Shown here: piece by piece, positions 1-10,932 of the stretch
Layout: every line of letters starts with the position of its first letter
Position numbering within the stretch: position 1 is the stretch's first letter
Source: an uncultured Clostridia bacterium
Lineage (GTDB): Bacteria; Bacillota; Clostridia; Oscillospirales; Acutalibacteraceae
Assembly: GCA_947166625.1 (NCBI GenBank)
Contig: CAMVEX010000009.1
Location: 1 to 64,000 of the forward strand
Length of the DNA: 64,000 nucleotides
Direction of reading: 5' to 3'
Position numbers and translations under genes: made by a program
Notes under the pieces: generated by a model
Told to the model about the DNA's origin: nothing
Databases searched by the model: none
The model's input: only the letters and a program-made list of their open reading frames with translations

Positions 1-207
1 GAGGAGTATACGAGTCTTCAGTATATGAGCCAAATGAAAAAGTGTATTTGGAGAGATACTGGATCAGTCTTTTCAAGTGACAAATTCCAGCTTATCGGGA
101 TAAATCACACAGAAAGAATAATACAAATCGAGATTTGCGGAGAAAAGTATTAAATATAAAAAACCGACTAATAAAACGATTATATAAAACAAGAGAAAGA
201 AGGCAAC

Positions 208-717
208 ATGGAATCTTTGAAATTGGAAATACCGAATAATACTCATCAACAAGAATACGAACGTATTATGGATAAGTGGGAGGCCTTGGAAGAAAACATC
301 CAGCCCGAATTGATGCGAAGGGGTAAAACATCCTATGATAAATGGTTAGAATATTGTGAGGATGATCGAACAACAGCATCTATGCTATCAACGAAAATAC
401 CCGCCACCTTATATTTTCTGGTAAATGAGAGTCAAGAAATCATCGGCGGTATCGTAATCAACCACGCCGACACAAAACGAGGGCATCTCCATGCCGGAAT
501 TGTTCTCTGGCACAGAGGAAAAGGATATGGAACAACAATGCTGACTCTTGCGTTAAAAGAATGTAAAAAAATGGGGATCAGCAAAGTTCACATTTGTCCG
601 AACAGTAGGGAGAATAAAGCTGCAATTCAAACGATACTGAACAATGGCGGAAAGTTACTGAATGAGTTCAAAGAGAACGAGGTTTGGTTTGAACGTTACG
701 AAATATCCATATTATAA
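208..717 (+). CDS. GNAT family N-acetyltransferase
   Basis: ORF with GNAT-like motif HAGIVLWHRGKGYGTTMLTLALKECKKMG; C-terminal NNGGKLLNEF pattern. Confidence 0.8.
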   Translation: MESLKLEIPNNTHQQEYERIMDKWEALEENIQPELMRRGKTSYDKWLEYCEDDRTTASMLSTKIPATLYFLVNESQEIIGGIVINHADTKRGHLHAGIVLWHRGKGYGTTMLTLALKECKKMGISKVHICPNSRENKAAIQTILNNGGKLLNEFKENEVWFERYEISIL

Positions 718-913
718 TCCACATCAACAAGGAAAATAAAGGTCGAATCCGTTTTGGTAACAGAATTAAACAAATTCCGGTTTGTTACATCGATAACTGA
801 TAAATGCTGTGGTTGTACTTCAACGCAATACACACGGAAAAAGCATTTTTCGAGAGGCTTTACAATATTTTGTATTTCCGTCAACAGAGAATTATAACTC
901 TCAGGAGCCTGTT

Positions 914-1678
914 ATGAATAATAAAAACATAGACAGCGGCAGGAGCTTTGATTTCGGCAAAACGGCGCAGGCATATTCTCTTTACAGAGATATTTATCCC
1001 GATGAGCTTTACAATAAGCTAAGAGAGCGCGGAGTTGCCGCCGACGGCACTTCGTGGCTCGATCTCGGCACCGGCACCGGAGTTTTGCCCTCAAATCTCT
1101 ATAATCCCAAAGCGAGAATCACCGGCGTTGATATTTCGCAGGAGCAGATTTCTTTCGCAAGGTCTGCCGCTTTGAAAAACAATATGAATATAAATTATTC
1201 GGTATCTCCTGCGGAAGAGACGGGGCTTCCCGATGATGCCTTTGATGTGATTACGGCAGCCCAGTGCTTTTGGTATTTCGACCGGGAAAAAATGCGCTTC
1301 GAAATCAGCAGGATGATAAAGCCGGGCGGTATGTTCATCAAGATTTTTATGAACTGGGATTTTGATGATCCCATCGCTTCAAAAAGCATTATGCTTGTCA
1401 AAAAACACAATCCGCTTTGGTCGAGCGGAAGAAATGCGGATGCCGATATGTATGATGATATTTTCCCGCACCGTCATACGGAAGTTTTTCGTGCGGAGAT
1501 TCCGTTTACCCGTGAAAGCTGGCACGGCAGGATGTGCGCCTGCCGGGGTACTCTCGCCTCCATGGATGAAGCGGCATTCAATGCCTGGGAGGCGGAGCAT
1601 ATAAGCTTTGTGAATACCTGCCCCGATGAATTCAAGGTTTCTCACGATGTTTATATTTCATACTTCATCATTGAATAA
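914..1678 (+). CDS. class I SAM-dependent methyltransferase
   Basis: Motif I WLDLGTGTGVLPSNL; likely start ATG at 914 preceded by AGGAG, rather than the ORF-track start at 809. Confidence 0.85.
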   Translation: MNNKNIDSGRSFDFGKTAQAYSLYRDIYPDELYNKLRERGVAADGTSWLDLGTGTGVLPSNLYNPKARITGVDISQEQISFARSAALKNNMNINYSVSPAEETGLPDDAFDVITAAQCFWYFDREKMRFEISRMIKPGGMFIKIFMNWDFDDPIASKSIMLVKKHNPLWSSGRNADADMYDDIFPHRHTEVFRAEIPFTRESWHGRMCACRGTLASMDEAAFNAWEAEHISFVNTCPDEFKVSHDVYISYFIIE

Positions 1679-1691
1679 ACCGGTAAAAACA

Positions 1692-1721
1692 GCGGAGACT
1701 GTCACAACAGACAGCCTCCGC
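1692..1721. terminator. hairpin between convergent methyltransferase and fhs genes
   Basis: gcggagactgtc-acaaca-gacagcctccgc stem followed by AT-rich tract. Confidence 0.6.
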
Positions 1722-1735
1722 ATATTAATTTTTTA

Positions 1736-3412
1736 TCAGAAAAGTCCCGAAATCGCGCCGTTTTCGTCAACATCTATCTTTTCTGCGGCGGGTACTTTGG
1801 GAAGACCGGGCATGGTCATTATATCGCCCGTGAGCACCACTACGAATCCCGCGCCTGCCGAAACCTTAACATTTTTGATCGTAACGGTAAAATCTTCGGG
1901 AGCGCAGATCTTTGAGGGATCGTCAGAGAATGAATACTGAGTTTTTGCAATGCATATCGGGAGTTTGTCATAGCCCAGAGCGGTGAGCTGCGCGATTTGC
2001 TTCTCCGCCGCCGGAGTGATATTGATGGCGCTTCCGTGATACACATTTTTGACTACCGAGAGAATTTTATCGGCGATGGGATCATTCACATCATAGGAGA
2101 ATGAAAAGCCCGAATTATCCTCTTCACAGAGCTTTACTATCTCTTCGGCGAGCTCTTTTCCGCCTTCTCCTCCGTCTGCCCAGACGGTAGAAAGGATCGT
2201 ATTCACCCCGAGCTCTCTGCATTTGGCGATTATGAAATCTATTTCCGCGTCGGTATCCGTCGGGAATCTGTTTACCGCTACAACGCAGGGGAGCTTATAC
2301 ACATTTTTGATGTTTGAAACATGTCTGAGCAGGTTGGGGATCCCCTTTGCAAGTGCGTCAAGGTTTTCGCTTCCGAGCTCCGATTTGGCAAGTCCTCCGT
2401 GCATTTTTAGAGCGCGGATCGTCGCCACCATTACCACAGCATTGGGCTTGAGCCCCGTCATCCTGCATTTGATATCAAGGAATTTTTCCGCTCCGAGATC
2501 GGCGCCGAAGCCTGCCTCTGTCACCGCGTAATCGCCGAGCTTCATGGCGAGCTTTGTGGCCATTACGGAGTTACAGCCGTGAGCGATATTCGCGAAAGGT
2601 CCGCCGTGAACGAATGCGGGAGTTCCTTCGAGAGTCTGAACGAGATTCGGCTTGAGCGCGTCCTTGAGCAGAGCCGCCATCGCGCCGACCGCTTTGAGAT
2701 CGCCCGCGGTTACGGGCTTGTCATCGTATGTATAGGCGACGACTATTCTCGAAAGCCTTTCTTTGAGATCGGTTATGGAAGAAGAAAGGCAAAATACAGC
2801 CATTATTTCGCTTGCGACGGTGATGTCAAATCCGTCTTCTCTCGGGGTGCCGTTGGGCTTGCCTCCGAGGCCGTCCACCACAAATCTGAGCTGCCTGTCA
2901 TTCATATCGACACAGCGTTTCCAGGTGATTTTACGCGGATCTATTCCGAGTGAATTTCCCTGCTGAATATGATTGTCAAGCATTGCCGCGAGCAGATTGT
3001 TTGCCGCCCCTATCGCGTGAAAATCCCCGGTGAAATGGAGGTTTATATCCTCCATGGGGACTACCTGAGCGTAGCCTCCGCCTGCCGCGCCGCCCTTGAT
3101 TCCGAATACGGGGCCGAGCGAAGGCTCACGAAGCGCCACAACGGAGTTTTTGCCGATTTTCCTGAGCCCGTCGGCAAGGCCGATCGTGGTCGTCGTTTTT
3201 CCTTCTCCGGCAGGTGTGGGGGTTATGGCGGTCACGAGAATGAGCTTTCCGTCTTTTCTGCCGCAGTCATTGAGGATCGCGGGATCTACCTTTGCCTTGT
3301 ATTTTCCGTATTGTTCAAGGTATTTGTCGTCAATGCCGGCAAGCTCGGCGATGCTTGTGATTCTCTTCATTTCGCATCGGCGGGCGATTTCAATATCAGA
3401 AAGATATGCCAT
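1736..3412 (-). CDS. fhs: formate--tetrahydrofolate ligase
   Basis: Near full-length Fhs with [17 protein letters not shown] and [17 protein letters not shown] motifs. Confidence 0.97.
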   Translation of the reverse strand: MAYLSDIEIARRCEMKRITSIAELAGIDDKYLEQYGKYKAKVDPAILNDCGRKDGKLILVTAITPTPAGEGKTTTTIGLADGLRKIGKNSVVALREPSLGPVFGIKGGAAGGGYAQVVPMEDINLHFTGDFHAIGAANNLLAAMLDNHIQQGNSLGIDPRKITWKRCVDMNDRQLRFVVDGLGGKPNGTPREDGFDITVASEIMAVFCLSSSITDLKERLSRIVVAYTYDDKPVTAGDLKAVGAMAALLKDALKPNLVQTLEGTPAFVHGGPFANIAHGCNSVMATKLAMKLGDYAVTEAGFGADLGAEKFLDIKCRMTGLKPNAVVMVATIRALKMHGGLAKSELGSENLDALAKGIPNLLRHVSNIKNVYKLPCVVAVNRFPTDTDAEIDFIIAKCRELGVNTILSTVWADGGEGGKELAEEIVKLCEEDNSGFSFSYDVNDPIADKILSVVKNVYHGSAINITPAAEKQIAQLTALGYDKLPICIAKTQYSFSDDPSKICAPEDFTVTIKNVKVSAGAGFVVVLTGDIMTMPGLPKVPAAEKIDVDENGAISGLF

Positions 3413-3424
3413 ATTATTACCTCT

Positions 3425-6400
3425 TTATTTGAAATATTTGACTGCGGATTCAAACATCCTTATATCGTAATTGCCGGGTACGTTCTTATAAAGACCGCTG
3501 CCCCATCTCTCGGAGTGACCCATTTTTCCGAATACTCTGCCGTCGGGTGAGGTGATCCCCTCAATGGCGTAGTTGGAGTTGTTCGGATTGAATTGGATGT
3601 CGTTCGTGGCGTTACCGTCAAGATCGACATACTGCGTCGCTATCTGACCGTTCGCCGCCATTTCGGCTATAAGCTCATCACTTGCGATGAATTTGCCTTC
3701 GCCGTGCGAAATGGGAACGGAATATATATCGCCGACATTTGTGAATGAAAGCCAGGGAGATTTGTTGGATGCTATCCTCGTGCGTACTATCTTCGACTGG
3801 TGTCTGCCTATCGTGTTGAATGTGAGCGTCGGGCAGTTTTCGTCGGCGTCAATGATTTTTCCGTAAGGCACGAGCCCCAGTTTTACAAGAGCCTGGAATC
3901 CGTTGCAGATACCGCACATCAGACCGTCTCTCTCCGAGAGAAGCTCATTTACTTTTTCTTTGATTGAATCATTGCGGAAAAACGCCGTGATGAATTTGCC
4001 GCTGCCCTCCGGCTCGTCGCCGCCCGAAAAACCGCCGGGTATAAATACCATCTGTGTTTCGGAAAGAGCCTTTGCAAATTTTTCAACGCTTCTGCGAATG
4101 CCGTCAGCCGAAAGATTGTTGATTACGATTATTTCGGGCTCCGCGCCTGCGTCTCTCATGGCTTTTGCGCTGTCAAATTCACAGTTGGTGCCCGGGAAAG
4201 CGGGGATAAGCACTTTCGGCTTTGCCGTCTTTACAAGCGCCGATCTGTGCTGCGAAACGCTGTATTCAAAATTCTTTACGGGCGTATCGTTATTCTCTAT
4301 GTTGCAGGAGAAAACGCCTTCAAGCCTGTTTTCATAAATATCGCAGAGCTCGGCGAGATTGACGCTTTCGCCGCCGCGGGTAATTTCGCATTTATCCGTG
4401 ATTTCACCTATAACGGTGTGTTCTCCCGCGTCTGCAACCTCAAGCAGGAAGGAGCCGTAGCAGTAGGAGAATAAGTCCCCGGTATCGAGAGCGTCGGTGT
4501 AATCAAAGCCCAGGCCGTTACCCATACACATTTTCATTACCGCTTCCGCAATGCCGCCCTCTCCGGGTGTGTAGCAGGATACAGCGGATTTGCTCCTGAT
4601 AAGTCCGGTAACTGTATCGAATACTTTAAGGAGCGATTCTGTTACGGGCAGACCGTTTTCATCATAATCGGGTTTGATGAAAATAAGCTTGTTGCCCGCT
4701 TTTTTGAATTCGGGTGAGATTATGTTTTCGGTCTTATCAACTGTTACCGCAAATGAAACGAGCGTCGGCGGTACATCGAGCTTTTCAAATGAGCCGCTCA
4801 TTGAATCCTTGCCGCCTATCGAGCCAATGCCGAGCTGAGTCTGAGCCTTGAATGCTCCAAGCAGCGCGGCGAGGGGCTGACCCCAGCGCTTTCCGTCTCT
4901 GCCGGGCCTTGCAAAATATTCCTGGAAGGTCAGATATACCTCATTGAATGAAGCGCCGGTCGCGATCAGCTTCGATACGGATTCTGTTACGGCAAGATGT
5001 GCTCCGTGATACGGGCTCTTTTCCGTAATGAATGGGTTATATCCCCAGCTCATAAGCGAGCAGTCATCGGTATGCTTTTTCTCAACGGAGATTTTTTGTA
5101 CCATCGCCTGGATTGGCGTGCGCTGATATTTTCCGCCGAAAGGCATAAGCACCGTTCCGGCTCCAATGGTGGAGTCAAATCTTTCGCTCAGGCCTCTCTT
5201 TGAGCAGATATTCAGATCATCTGCAAGCTTGCGATAATTATCTGCGAATGAGCCGCTGAATTCTTTTGCATATCCCGATATGGGAGCGGTCTCGATGTTG
5301 GTATGCTTTTCCGCGCCGTTGGAATTCAGGAATTCTCTGCTGATGTCAACTATTGTGGCGCCGTTCCATTTCATCACAAGGCGGGGATTTTCTTTTACCT
5401 CGGCAACCACCGTTGCGTTGAGATTCTCTTTATCCGCAAGGGCAAGGAAGGCGTCGATGTTTTCCTTTTCGATAACGACCGCCATTCTCTCCTGCGATTC
5501 GCTGATCGCAAGCTCCGTTCCGTCAAGTCCTTCATATTTTTTGGGTACGGCGTTGAGATTGATTTCAAGCCCGTCTGCAAGCTCTCCGATGGCTACCGAA
5601 ACGCCGCCTGCGCCGAAGTCGTTGCAGCGCTTTATCATACGGCAGGCTTCACGGTTTCTGAAAAGCCTCTGAAGTTTTCTCTCCTCGGGGGCGTTACCTT
5701 TTTGAACTTCCGCTCCGCAGGTTTCAACCGAATGCATATTGTGGGCTTTGGATGAGCCGGTCGCTCCTCCTATGCCGTCTCTTCCCGTCGCTCCGCCGAG
5801 AAGTATGACCACATCGCCGGGGGCGGGGACCTCACGCCTTACATTTTCTGCGGGAGCCGCCGCGATAACCGCGCCGATCTCCATTCTTTTTGCGGCGTAG
5901 CCGGGATGATAGATTTCATCAACTATACCGGTCGCTAGACCGATCTGGTTGCCGTATGAAGAATAGCCCGCCGCGGCAGTGGTGACGATGCTTCTCTGGG
6001 GAAGTTTTCCCGGGATCGTCTCTGATATCGGCTTCGTCGGGTCTGCGGCGCCGGTGATTCGCATTGCCCCGTAAACGTATGATCTGCCTGAGAGCGGGTC
6101 GCGGATAGCGCCGCCTATGCAGGTAGCCGCTCCGCCGAAGGGCTCTATCTCAGTGGGATGATTGTGGGTCTCGTTTTTGAAGAGCAGCAGCCAGGGCTCT
6201 TTTACTCCGTCAACCTCTATCTCGATTTTGACGGTGCAGGCGTTGATTTCTTCGGATTCGTCAAGCTTATCGAGCTTGCCCTGCGTCTTGAGGTATTTTA
6301 CCGCAACCGTCGCGAGATCCATCAGGCAAACGGGTTTTGTCCTGCCAAGCGATTTCCTGACCGCGATATATTCGTCATAAGCGTCATTCAGTAGCTTATC

Positions 6401-7111
6401 CTCGAATTTTACACTGTCTATCGTTGTTAAAAATGTGGTGTGTCTGCAATGATCCGACCAGTAGGTGTCTATCATCCTGATTTCGGTGATGGTCGGGTCG
6501 CGCTTTTCTTCTCTGAAGTATTTCTGGCAGAATTCTATATCGTCAGCGTCCATCGCAAGGCCGTATTTCACTACGAACGCCTCAAGCTCTTCTCTTGATA
6601 AGCCGATAAAACCGTCAAGCGTTTCAACTGTTTCGGGAATATCGTATTTAGTGATTATCGTCTCGGGCTTTTCGAGAGACGCTTCTCTTGCCTCAACGGG
6701 GTTTATAACGTATTTCTTTATCTCCGAATACTGCTCGTCGGTAATATTACCGCTGAGGATATAGACCTTCGCCGAGCGGATAACGGGTCTGTCTCCCTGC
6801 GACATTATCTGAATACACTGCGCGGCTGAATCCGCCCTCTGATCGAATTGACCGGGAAGGTATTCCACGGCAAAGATCCTGTCGCCGTCCGATGGTAAAT
6901 CATAATATACATTATCTACCTGGGGCTCCGAGAATACGGTCGGAACTGCTCTGTCAAAAATTTCTTTTGAGATCTGCTCGGCGTCATATCTGTTTATGAG
7001 CCTCACATTTTCAAGAGAAGTGATATTAAGCAAAATCCTGAAATCCGAAAGCAGCGTTTTTTCTTCATTATTAAAGCCGGATTTCTTTTCTGTATATACT
7101 CTGTAAACCAT
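3425..7111 (-). CDS. purL: phosphoribosylformylglycinamidine synthase, fused synthetase and glutaminase domains
   Basis: PurL domain (THNHPTEIEPFGGAATCIGGAIRDPLSGRS) and C-terminal class I glutaminase (PGGFSGGDEPEGSGKF, CGICNGFQALVKLG, ISHGEGKF). Confidence 0.96.
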   Translation of the reverse strand: MVYRVYTEKKSGFNNEEKTLLSDFRILLNITSLENVRLINRYDAEQISKEIFDRAVPTVFSEPQVDNVYYDLPSDGDRIFAVEYLPGQFDQRADSAAQCIQIMSQGDRPVIRSAKVYILSGNITDEQYSEIKKYVINPVEAREASLEKPETIITKYDIPETVETLDGFIGLSREELEAFVVKYGLAMDADDIEFCQKYFREEKRDPTITEIRMIDTYWSDHCRHTTFLTTIDSVKFEDKLLNDAYDEYIAVRKSLGRTKPVCLMDLATVAVKYLKTQGKLDKLDESEEINACTVKIEIEVDGVKEPWLLLFKNETHNHPTEIEPFGGAATCIGGAIRDPLSGRSYVYGAMRITGAADPTKPISETIPGKLPQRSIVTTAAAGYSSYGNQIGLATGIVDEIYHPGYAAKRMEIGAVIAAAPAENVRREVPAPGDVVILLGGATGRDGIGGATGSSKAHNMHSVETCGAEVQKGNAPEERKLQRLFRNREACRMIKRCNDFGAGGVSVAIGELADGLEINLNAVPKKYEGLDGTELAISESQERMAVVIEKENIDAFLALADKENLNATVVAEVKENPRLVMKWNGATIVDISREFLNSNGAEKHTNIETAPISGYAKEFSGSFADNYRKLADDLNICSKRGLSERFDSTIGAGTVLMPFGGKYQRTPIQAMVQKISVEKKHTDDCSLMSWGYNPFITEKSPYHGAHLAVTESVSKLIATGASFNEVYLTFQEYFARPGRDGKRWGQPLAALLGAFKAQTQLGIGSIGGKDSMSGSFEKLDVPPTLVSFAVTVDKTENIISPEFKKAGNKLIFIKPDYDENGLPVTESLLKVFDTVTGLIRSKSAVSCYTPGEGGIAEAVMKMCMGNGLGFDYTDALDTGDLFSYCYGSFLLEVADAGEHTVIGEITDKCEITRGGESVNLAELCDIYENRLEGVFSCNIENNDTPVKNFEYSVSQHRSALVKTAKPKVLIPAFPGTNCEFDSAKAMRDAGAEPEIIVINNLSADGIRRSVEKFAKALSETQMVFIPGGFSGGDEPEGSGKFITAFFRNDSIKEKVNELLSERDGLMCGICNGFQALVKLGLVPYGKIIDADENCPTLTFNTIGRHQSKIVRTRIASNKSPWLSFTNVGDIYSVPISHGEGKFIASDELIAEMAANGQIATQYVDLDGNATNDIQFNPNNSNYAIEGITSPDGRVFGKMGHSERWGSGLYKNVPGNYDIRMFESAVKYFK

Positions 7112-7112
7112 A

Positions 7113-8381
7113 TTATTCCTTTCCGGCGCTTAAAGCTCTCGCTCCGATATCGTGCCTGAAATACGCATTTTCAAATTTGATTTTTTCCGCTTTGCCGTAT
7201 GCGCCGTCTATTGCGTCCCTGAGATTATCGGCTGTCGCGGTAACTCCGAGCACTCTGCCGCCGTCTGTCACAAGGGTTCCGCCATCAAGCTTTGCCCCGG
7301 CAAAGAAAGTGTCTTTTTTGACTTCGCTGTCTATCTCTATCGGGTATCCCTTTTTGTATGAAACCGGGTATCCTTCGGATGCCATTATTACACAGCAGGC
7401 GCATTTATCCGCGAATTTAACTTCTGTGTTTTCAAGAGTACCTTCGGTCACCGAGAGCATTATTTCGAGCAGATCGCTCTCAAGCAGCGGAAGCACTACC
7501 TGTGTTTCCGGGTCGCCGAATCTGCAATTATATTCAACCACCTTGGGTCCGTTTGGTGTTATCATCAGTCCGAAATAAAGGCATCCCTTGAAAGTCCTGC
7601 CCTCCGCGTTCATGGCATTGATCGTTGGGATAAATATCTTATCCATGCATTCGCGGGCAACATCTTCGGTGTAAAACGGATTGGGAGCAACCGTTCCCAT
7701 GCCGCCGGTGTTGAGGCCTTCGTCATTGTCAAGTGCGCGCTTGTGATCCATTGATGAAACCATCGGCTTGACGCATTTTCCGTCGGTGAATGCGAGCACC
7801 GAAACTTCGGGACCGGTCATGAATTCCTCAATGACGATATTGTTTCCGCTCTCTCCGAATTTTTTATCTTCCATTATGGATCTTACTGCTTCGCAAGCCT
7901 CGTCTCTGTTTTGAGCGATTATTACCCCTTTGCCCAGAGCGAGCCCGTCGGCTTTTATGACTATCGGAGTTTTGGCGCTTTCAAGATATTTCAGCGCTTC
8001 GCCGGCGTCGGAGAAAGTTTCGTATTCGGCGGTCGGAATATTGTATTTTTTCATAAGGTTTTTAGAGAATACCTTACTGCCCTCGATTATTGCGGCATTC
8101 GCTCTCGGTCCGAAACACGGGATGCCGATTTTTTCAAGAGCGTCAACGCAGCCGAGCACAAGCGGATCATCAGGAGTGACTACCGCATAATCTATATCGT
8201 TATTTGCCGCAAATTCCGCTATCGCCTGAATATCCGTTGCCTTTACGGGCACGCAGATCGCGTCATCCGCCATGCCGCCGTTTCCGGGCAGGGCATAGAT
8301 CGTTCCGCATTTCGGGCTTTCCTTGAGCTTTTTGATAACGGCGTGCTCTCTGCCGCCGGAGCCGATTACTATGATGTTCAT
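7113..8381 (-). CDS. purD: phosphoribosylamine--glycine ligase
   Basis: MNIIVIGSGGREHAVIKKL N-terminus and ATP-grasp motifs (NTGGMGTVAPNPF, EYNCRFGDPETQ). Confidence 0.97.
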   Translation of the reverse strand: MNIIVIGSGGREHAVIKKLKESPKCGTIYALPGNGGMADDAICVPVKATDIQAIAEFAANNDIDYAVVTPDDPLVLGCVDALEKIGIPCFGPRANAAIIEGSKVFSKNLMKKYNIPTAEYETFSDAGEALKYLESAKTPIVIKADGLALGKGVIIAQNRDEACEAVRSIMEDKKFGESGNNIVIEEFMTGPEVSVLAFTDGKCVKPMVSSMDHKRALDNDEGLNTGGMGTVAPNPFYTEDVARECMDKIFIPTINAMNAEGRTFKGCLYFGLMITPNGPKVVEYNCRFGDPETQVVLPLLESDLLEIMLSVTEGTLENTEVKFADKCACCVIMASEGYPVSYKKGYPIEIDSEVKKDTFFAGAKLDGGTLVTDGGRVLGVTATADNLRDAIDGAYGKAEKIKFENAYFRHDIGARALSAGKE

Positions 8382-8390
8382 TATCTCACC

Positions 8391-9575
8391 TCAATGATGG
8401 AAGAGTCTCATTCCGGTAAACGCCATTACCATACCGTATTTGTCGCAGCATTCGATGACCGCGTCGTCTCTGATGGAGCCGCCGGGCTCTGCTATGTATT
8501 TTACGCCGCTGCGGTGTGCTCTCTCGATATTGTCAAAGAAGGGGAAGAATGCGTCCGATCCGAGTGCAACATCGTTTTTGCCTGCAAGATATTCGTCGAT
8601 TTCGGCCTTCGTGAGTGGGGAGGGCTGCTCTGTGAAATATTTCTGCCAGATGCCGTCTGCGCACACATCCTCTTCGTTTTTGTTTATATATCCGTCAATG
8701 ATATTGTCTCTGTCGGGTCTGCCTATATCAGGGCGGAAGGGGAGGTTGAGCACTTTTTCGTGCTGACGCAGGAACCAGGTGTCCGCCTTTGTCCCGGCGA
8801 GACGGGTGCAGTGGATTCTCGATTGCTGACCAGCGCCCACTCCGATTGCCTGGCCGTCATAAGCGTAGCATACGGAATTGGACTGAGTGTATTTGAGAGT
8901 GATAAGGCTGATGATAAGATCTCTTACGGCGCTTTCGGGAAGTTCTTTGTTTTCGGTCACGATGTTTTTGAGAAGTTCGCGGTTTATCTCAAAATTGTTT
9001 CTGCCCTGCTCAAAGGTGATTCCGAATACCTGCTTATGCTCAACGGGGGCGGGGATATAGTCTGGATCTATCTTGACTATATTATAGGTGCCCTTTCTTT
9101 TTGATTTGAGTATTTCGAGAGCCTCGGGTTCATAACCGGGGGCGATGATACCGTCCGATACTTCTCTTTTTATCATCGTGGCGGTCGTCACATCACACAC
9201 ATCCGAGAGGGCGACCCAGTCGCCGAATGAGCACATACGGTCCGTTCCTCTCGCTCTCGCGTAGGCGCAGGCGAGGGGAGAATCATCGAGACCGTCTATA
9301 TCGTCAACGAAATATGCCTTTTTGAGCGTATCGGATAATTTGATGCCTACCGCTGCGGAAGTGGGGCTCACATGCTTAAAGGATGTTACCGCGGGCATAC
9401 CGAGAGCCTCTTTCAGCTCTTTGACAAGCTGCCAGGAGTTGAAAGCGTCGAGGAAATTGATGAAGCCGGGTCTGCCGTTGAGTATTTCTATGGGCAGATC
9501 GGCGCCGTTTTCCATAAATATTTTGGAAGGCTTCTGATTCGGGTTGCAGCCGTATTTTAATTCAAATTCTTTCAT
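8391..9575 (-). CDS. phosphoribosylaminoimidazolecarboxamide (AICAR) formyltransferase, stand-alone
   Basis: AICARFT-type sequence (KYGCNPNQKPSKIF, SFKHVSPTSAAVG, GAGQQSRIHCTRLAG); no MGS-like IMPCH domain. Confidence 0.92.
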   Translation of the reverse strand: MKEFELKYGCNPNQKPSKIFMENGADLPIEILNGRPGFINFLDAFNSWQLVKELKEALGMPAVTSFKHVSPTSAAVGIKLSDTLKKAYFVDDIDGLDDSPLACAYARARGTDRMCSFGDWVALSDVCDVTTATMIKREVSDGIIAPGYEPEALEILKSKRKGTYNIVKIDPDYIPAPVEHKQVFGITFEQGRNNFEINRELLKNIVTENKELPESAVRDLIISLITLKYTQSNSVCYAYDGQAIGVGAGQQSRIHCTRLAGTKADTWFLRQHEKVLNLPFRPDIGRPDRDNIIDGYINKNEEDVCADGIWQKYFTEQPSPLTKAEIDEYLAGKNDVALGSDAFFPFFDNIERAHRSGVKYIAEPGGSIRDDAVIECCDKYGMVMAFTGMRLFHH

Positions 9576-9590
9576 TTCAAATCTCCTGAC

Positions 9591-10310
9591 TTATTTATTT
9601 TTGTTGATGAGCCTGTTGATCTCTTCGCCTGTTTCGAGATCGGTGTATCTAACATAAAGAGAGATTTTGTTGTCCTCGTCAAGTGAGTTCCAGAGAGCGC
9701 AGGTGAATTCGTCAATGTCGTTTCCTATCTCAACTCTCTCGGGCTCTCCCTGAAAAGTCGGTATCGGATCACCGTCGGTTACATAGGTGTGGATAAAATG
9801 TCCGAGACCGGGCAGCGCGGTGTATGAGAAGGTGTATCTGTTGCAGGCAGTGCCGTCGGCGTCCGCGCTCTTGAGAATGCTCATTTCATAATCAAAATCG
9901 CCTTCGCAGAAGTTGAGAACAGCGCTGATCCTCGGAGTGAAATTCGGCTTGTCGGGCTCAAATTCTCTTGATTTAAGAGAATCGGAAAAGCCGATGCCCG
10001 CTTTCAGACCGTCATATATCGTATCCGTCTGATCGCCGTTGGTGACGATAAGGCTGTTGTTGAATTTTCTGATTGCCGCGTAGATTATAAGGCTCGGATC
10101 TTCCACCTTTGATTCGTCAAAGGGCTTGGTATATACTGCGCCGTTTTCTTCGGCAAAGATCCTGTTTCTGCTGTTTGCGCTTCTGCCCATAATGAAATAA
10201 GCCGAAACCGCTTTCTTTCCGTCGGCGCTCTTGCCGGCGATAATTCCTCTGCCTACATAGGGGTTGCCCTTGATGAGCCCGTCGATTTTATTGATTTTAT
10301 AAATATCCAT
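9591..10310 (-). CDS. IMP cyclohydrolase, PurO-like family
   Basis: PurO/IMP_cyclohyd-type features (NPYVGRGIIAGKSADG, YFIMGRSANSRNRIF, TNGDQTDTI) plus position next to AICARFT. Confidence 0.85.
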   Translation of the reverse strand: MDIYKINKIDGLIKGNPYVGRGIIAGKSADGKKAVSAYFIMGRSANSRNRIFAEENGAVYTKPFDESKVEDPSLIIYAAIRKFNNSLIVTNGDQTDTIYDGLKAGIGFSDSLKSREFEPDKPNFTPRISAVLNFCEGDFDYEMSILKSADADGTACNRYTFSYTALPGLGHFIHTYVTDGDPIPTFQGEPERVEIGNDIDEFTCALWNSLDEDNKISLYVRYTDLETGEEINRLINKNK

Positions 10311-10311
10311 A

Positions 10312-10932
10312 TTACTCTCCCAGTATTTCCTTGCTGATTTTTTCTATTGAGAGCGGAAGTATTTTCCACTCCGCTTCTTCCATAACTCTTTTTTGCAGTA
10401 TTTCGGGCGTGTCTCCTTCGTGCACTTCGACCGCCTTCTGCATTATGATTTTGCCGCCGTCGGGTATTTCGTTCACAAAATGGACCGTGGCACCCGTGAC
10501 CTTTACTCCCTTTTTGAGAGCCGCTTCATGGACCTTCAGCCCGTAAAAACCTTCTCCGCAGAATGAAGGGATCAATGCGGGATGAACATTTATTATCCTG
10601 TCTTTGAAACGGTCCGTGAAGTTTTTGCTGAGAATGCTCATAAATCCCGCAAGGACTATGAGGTCGATCCCCGCGTTTTCGAGCAATTCGATGATCCTTC
10701 TCTCAAATTCCTCGGGGCTTCCCGACTCTTTCTTTGTGATAACTGCGGTTTTGATCGAGTTTTTTTCAGCCCTTGTCAGCGCGTAAGCTCCCGGATTATT
10801 TGAGATCACAAGCTCTACCTTCGCCGATTTAATGATTCCGGAATTAACGGCATCAATGATGGCCTGTAAATTTGTGCCTCCGCCCGAGACAAGCACTCCG
10901 ACCGATACTTTATCTTTCATACTCTGCCTCAT
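10312..10932 (-). CDS. purN: phosphoribosylglycinamide formyltransferase
   Basis: [44 protein letters not shown]. Confidence 0.96.
   Translation of the reverse strand: MRQSMKDKVSVGVLVSGGGTNLQAIIDAVNSGIIKSAKVELVISNNPGAYALTRAEKNSIKTAVITKKESGSPEEFERRIIELLENAGIDLIVLAGFMSILSKNFTDRFKDRIINVHPALIPSFCGEGFYGLKVHEAALKKGVKVTGATVHFVNEIPDGGKIIMQKAVEVHEGDTPEILQKRVMEEAEWKILPLSIEKISKEILGE

Noticed and set aside
1-150. Possible C-terminal end of an upstream gene
   Set aside because: Two frames are open from the window edge (stops at 78-80 and 148-150); neither can be assigned to a family, so no CDS is called.
7911-9104. 397-aa plus-strand ORF
   Set aside because: Antisense shadow of purD and the AICAR transformylase; no recognisable family, no RBS logic, composition mirrors the coding strand.
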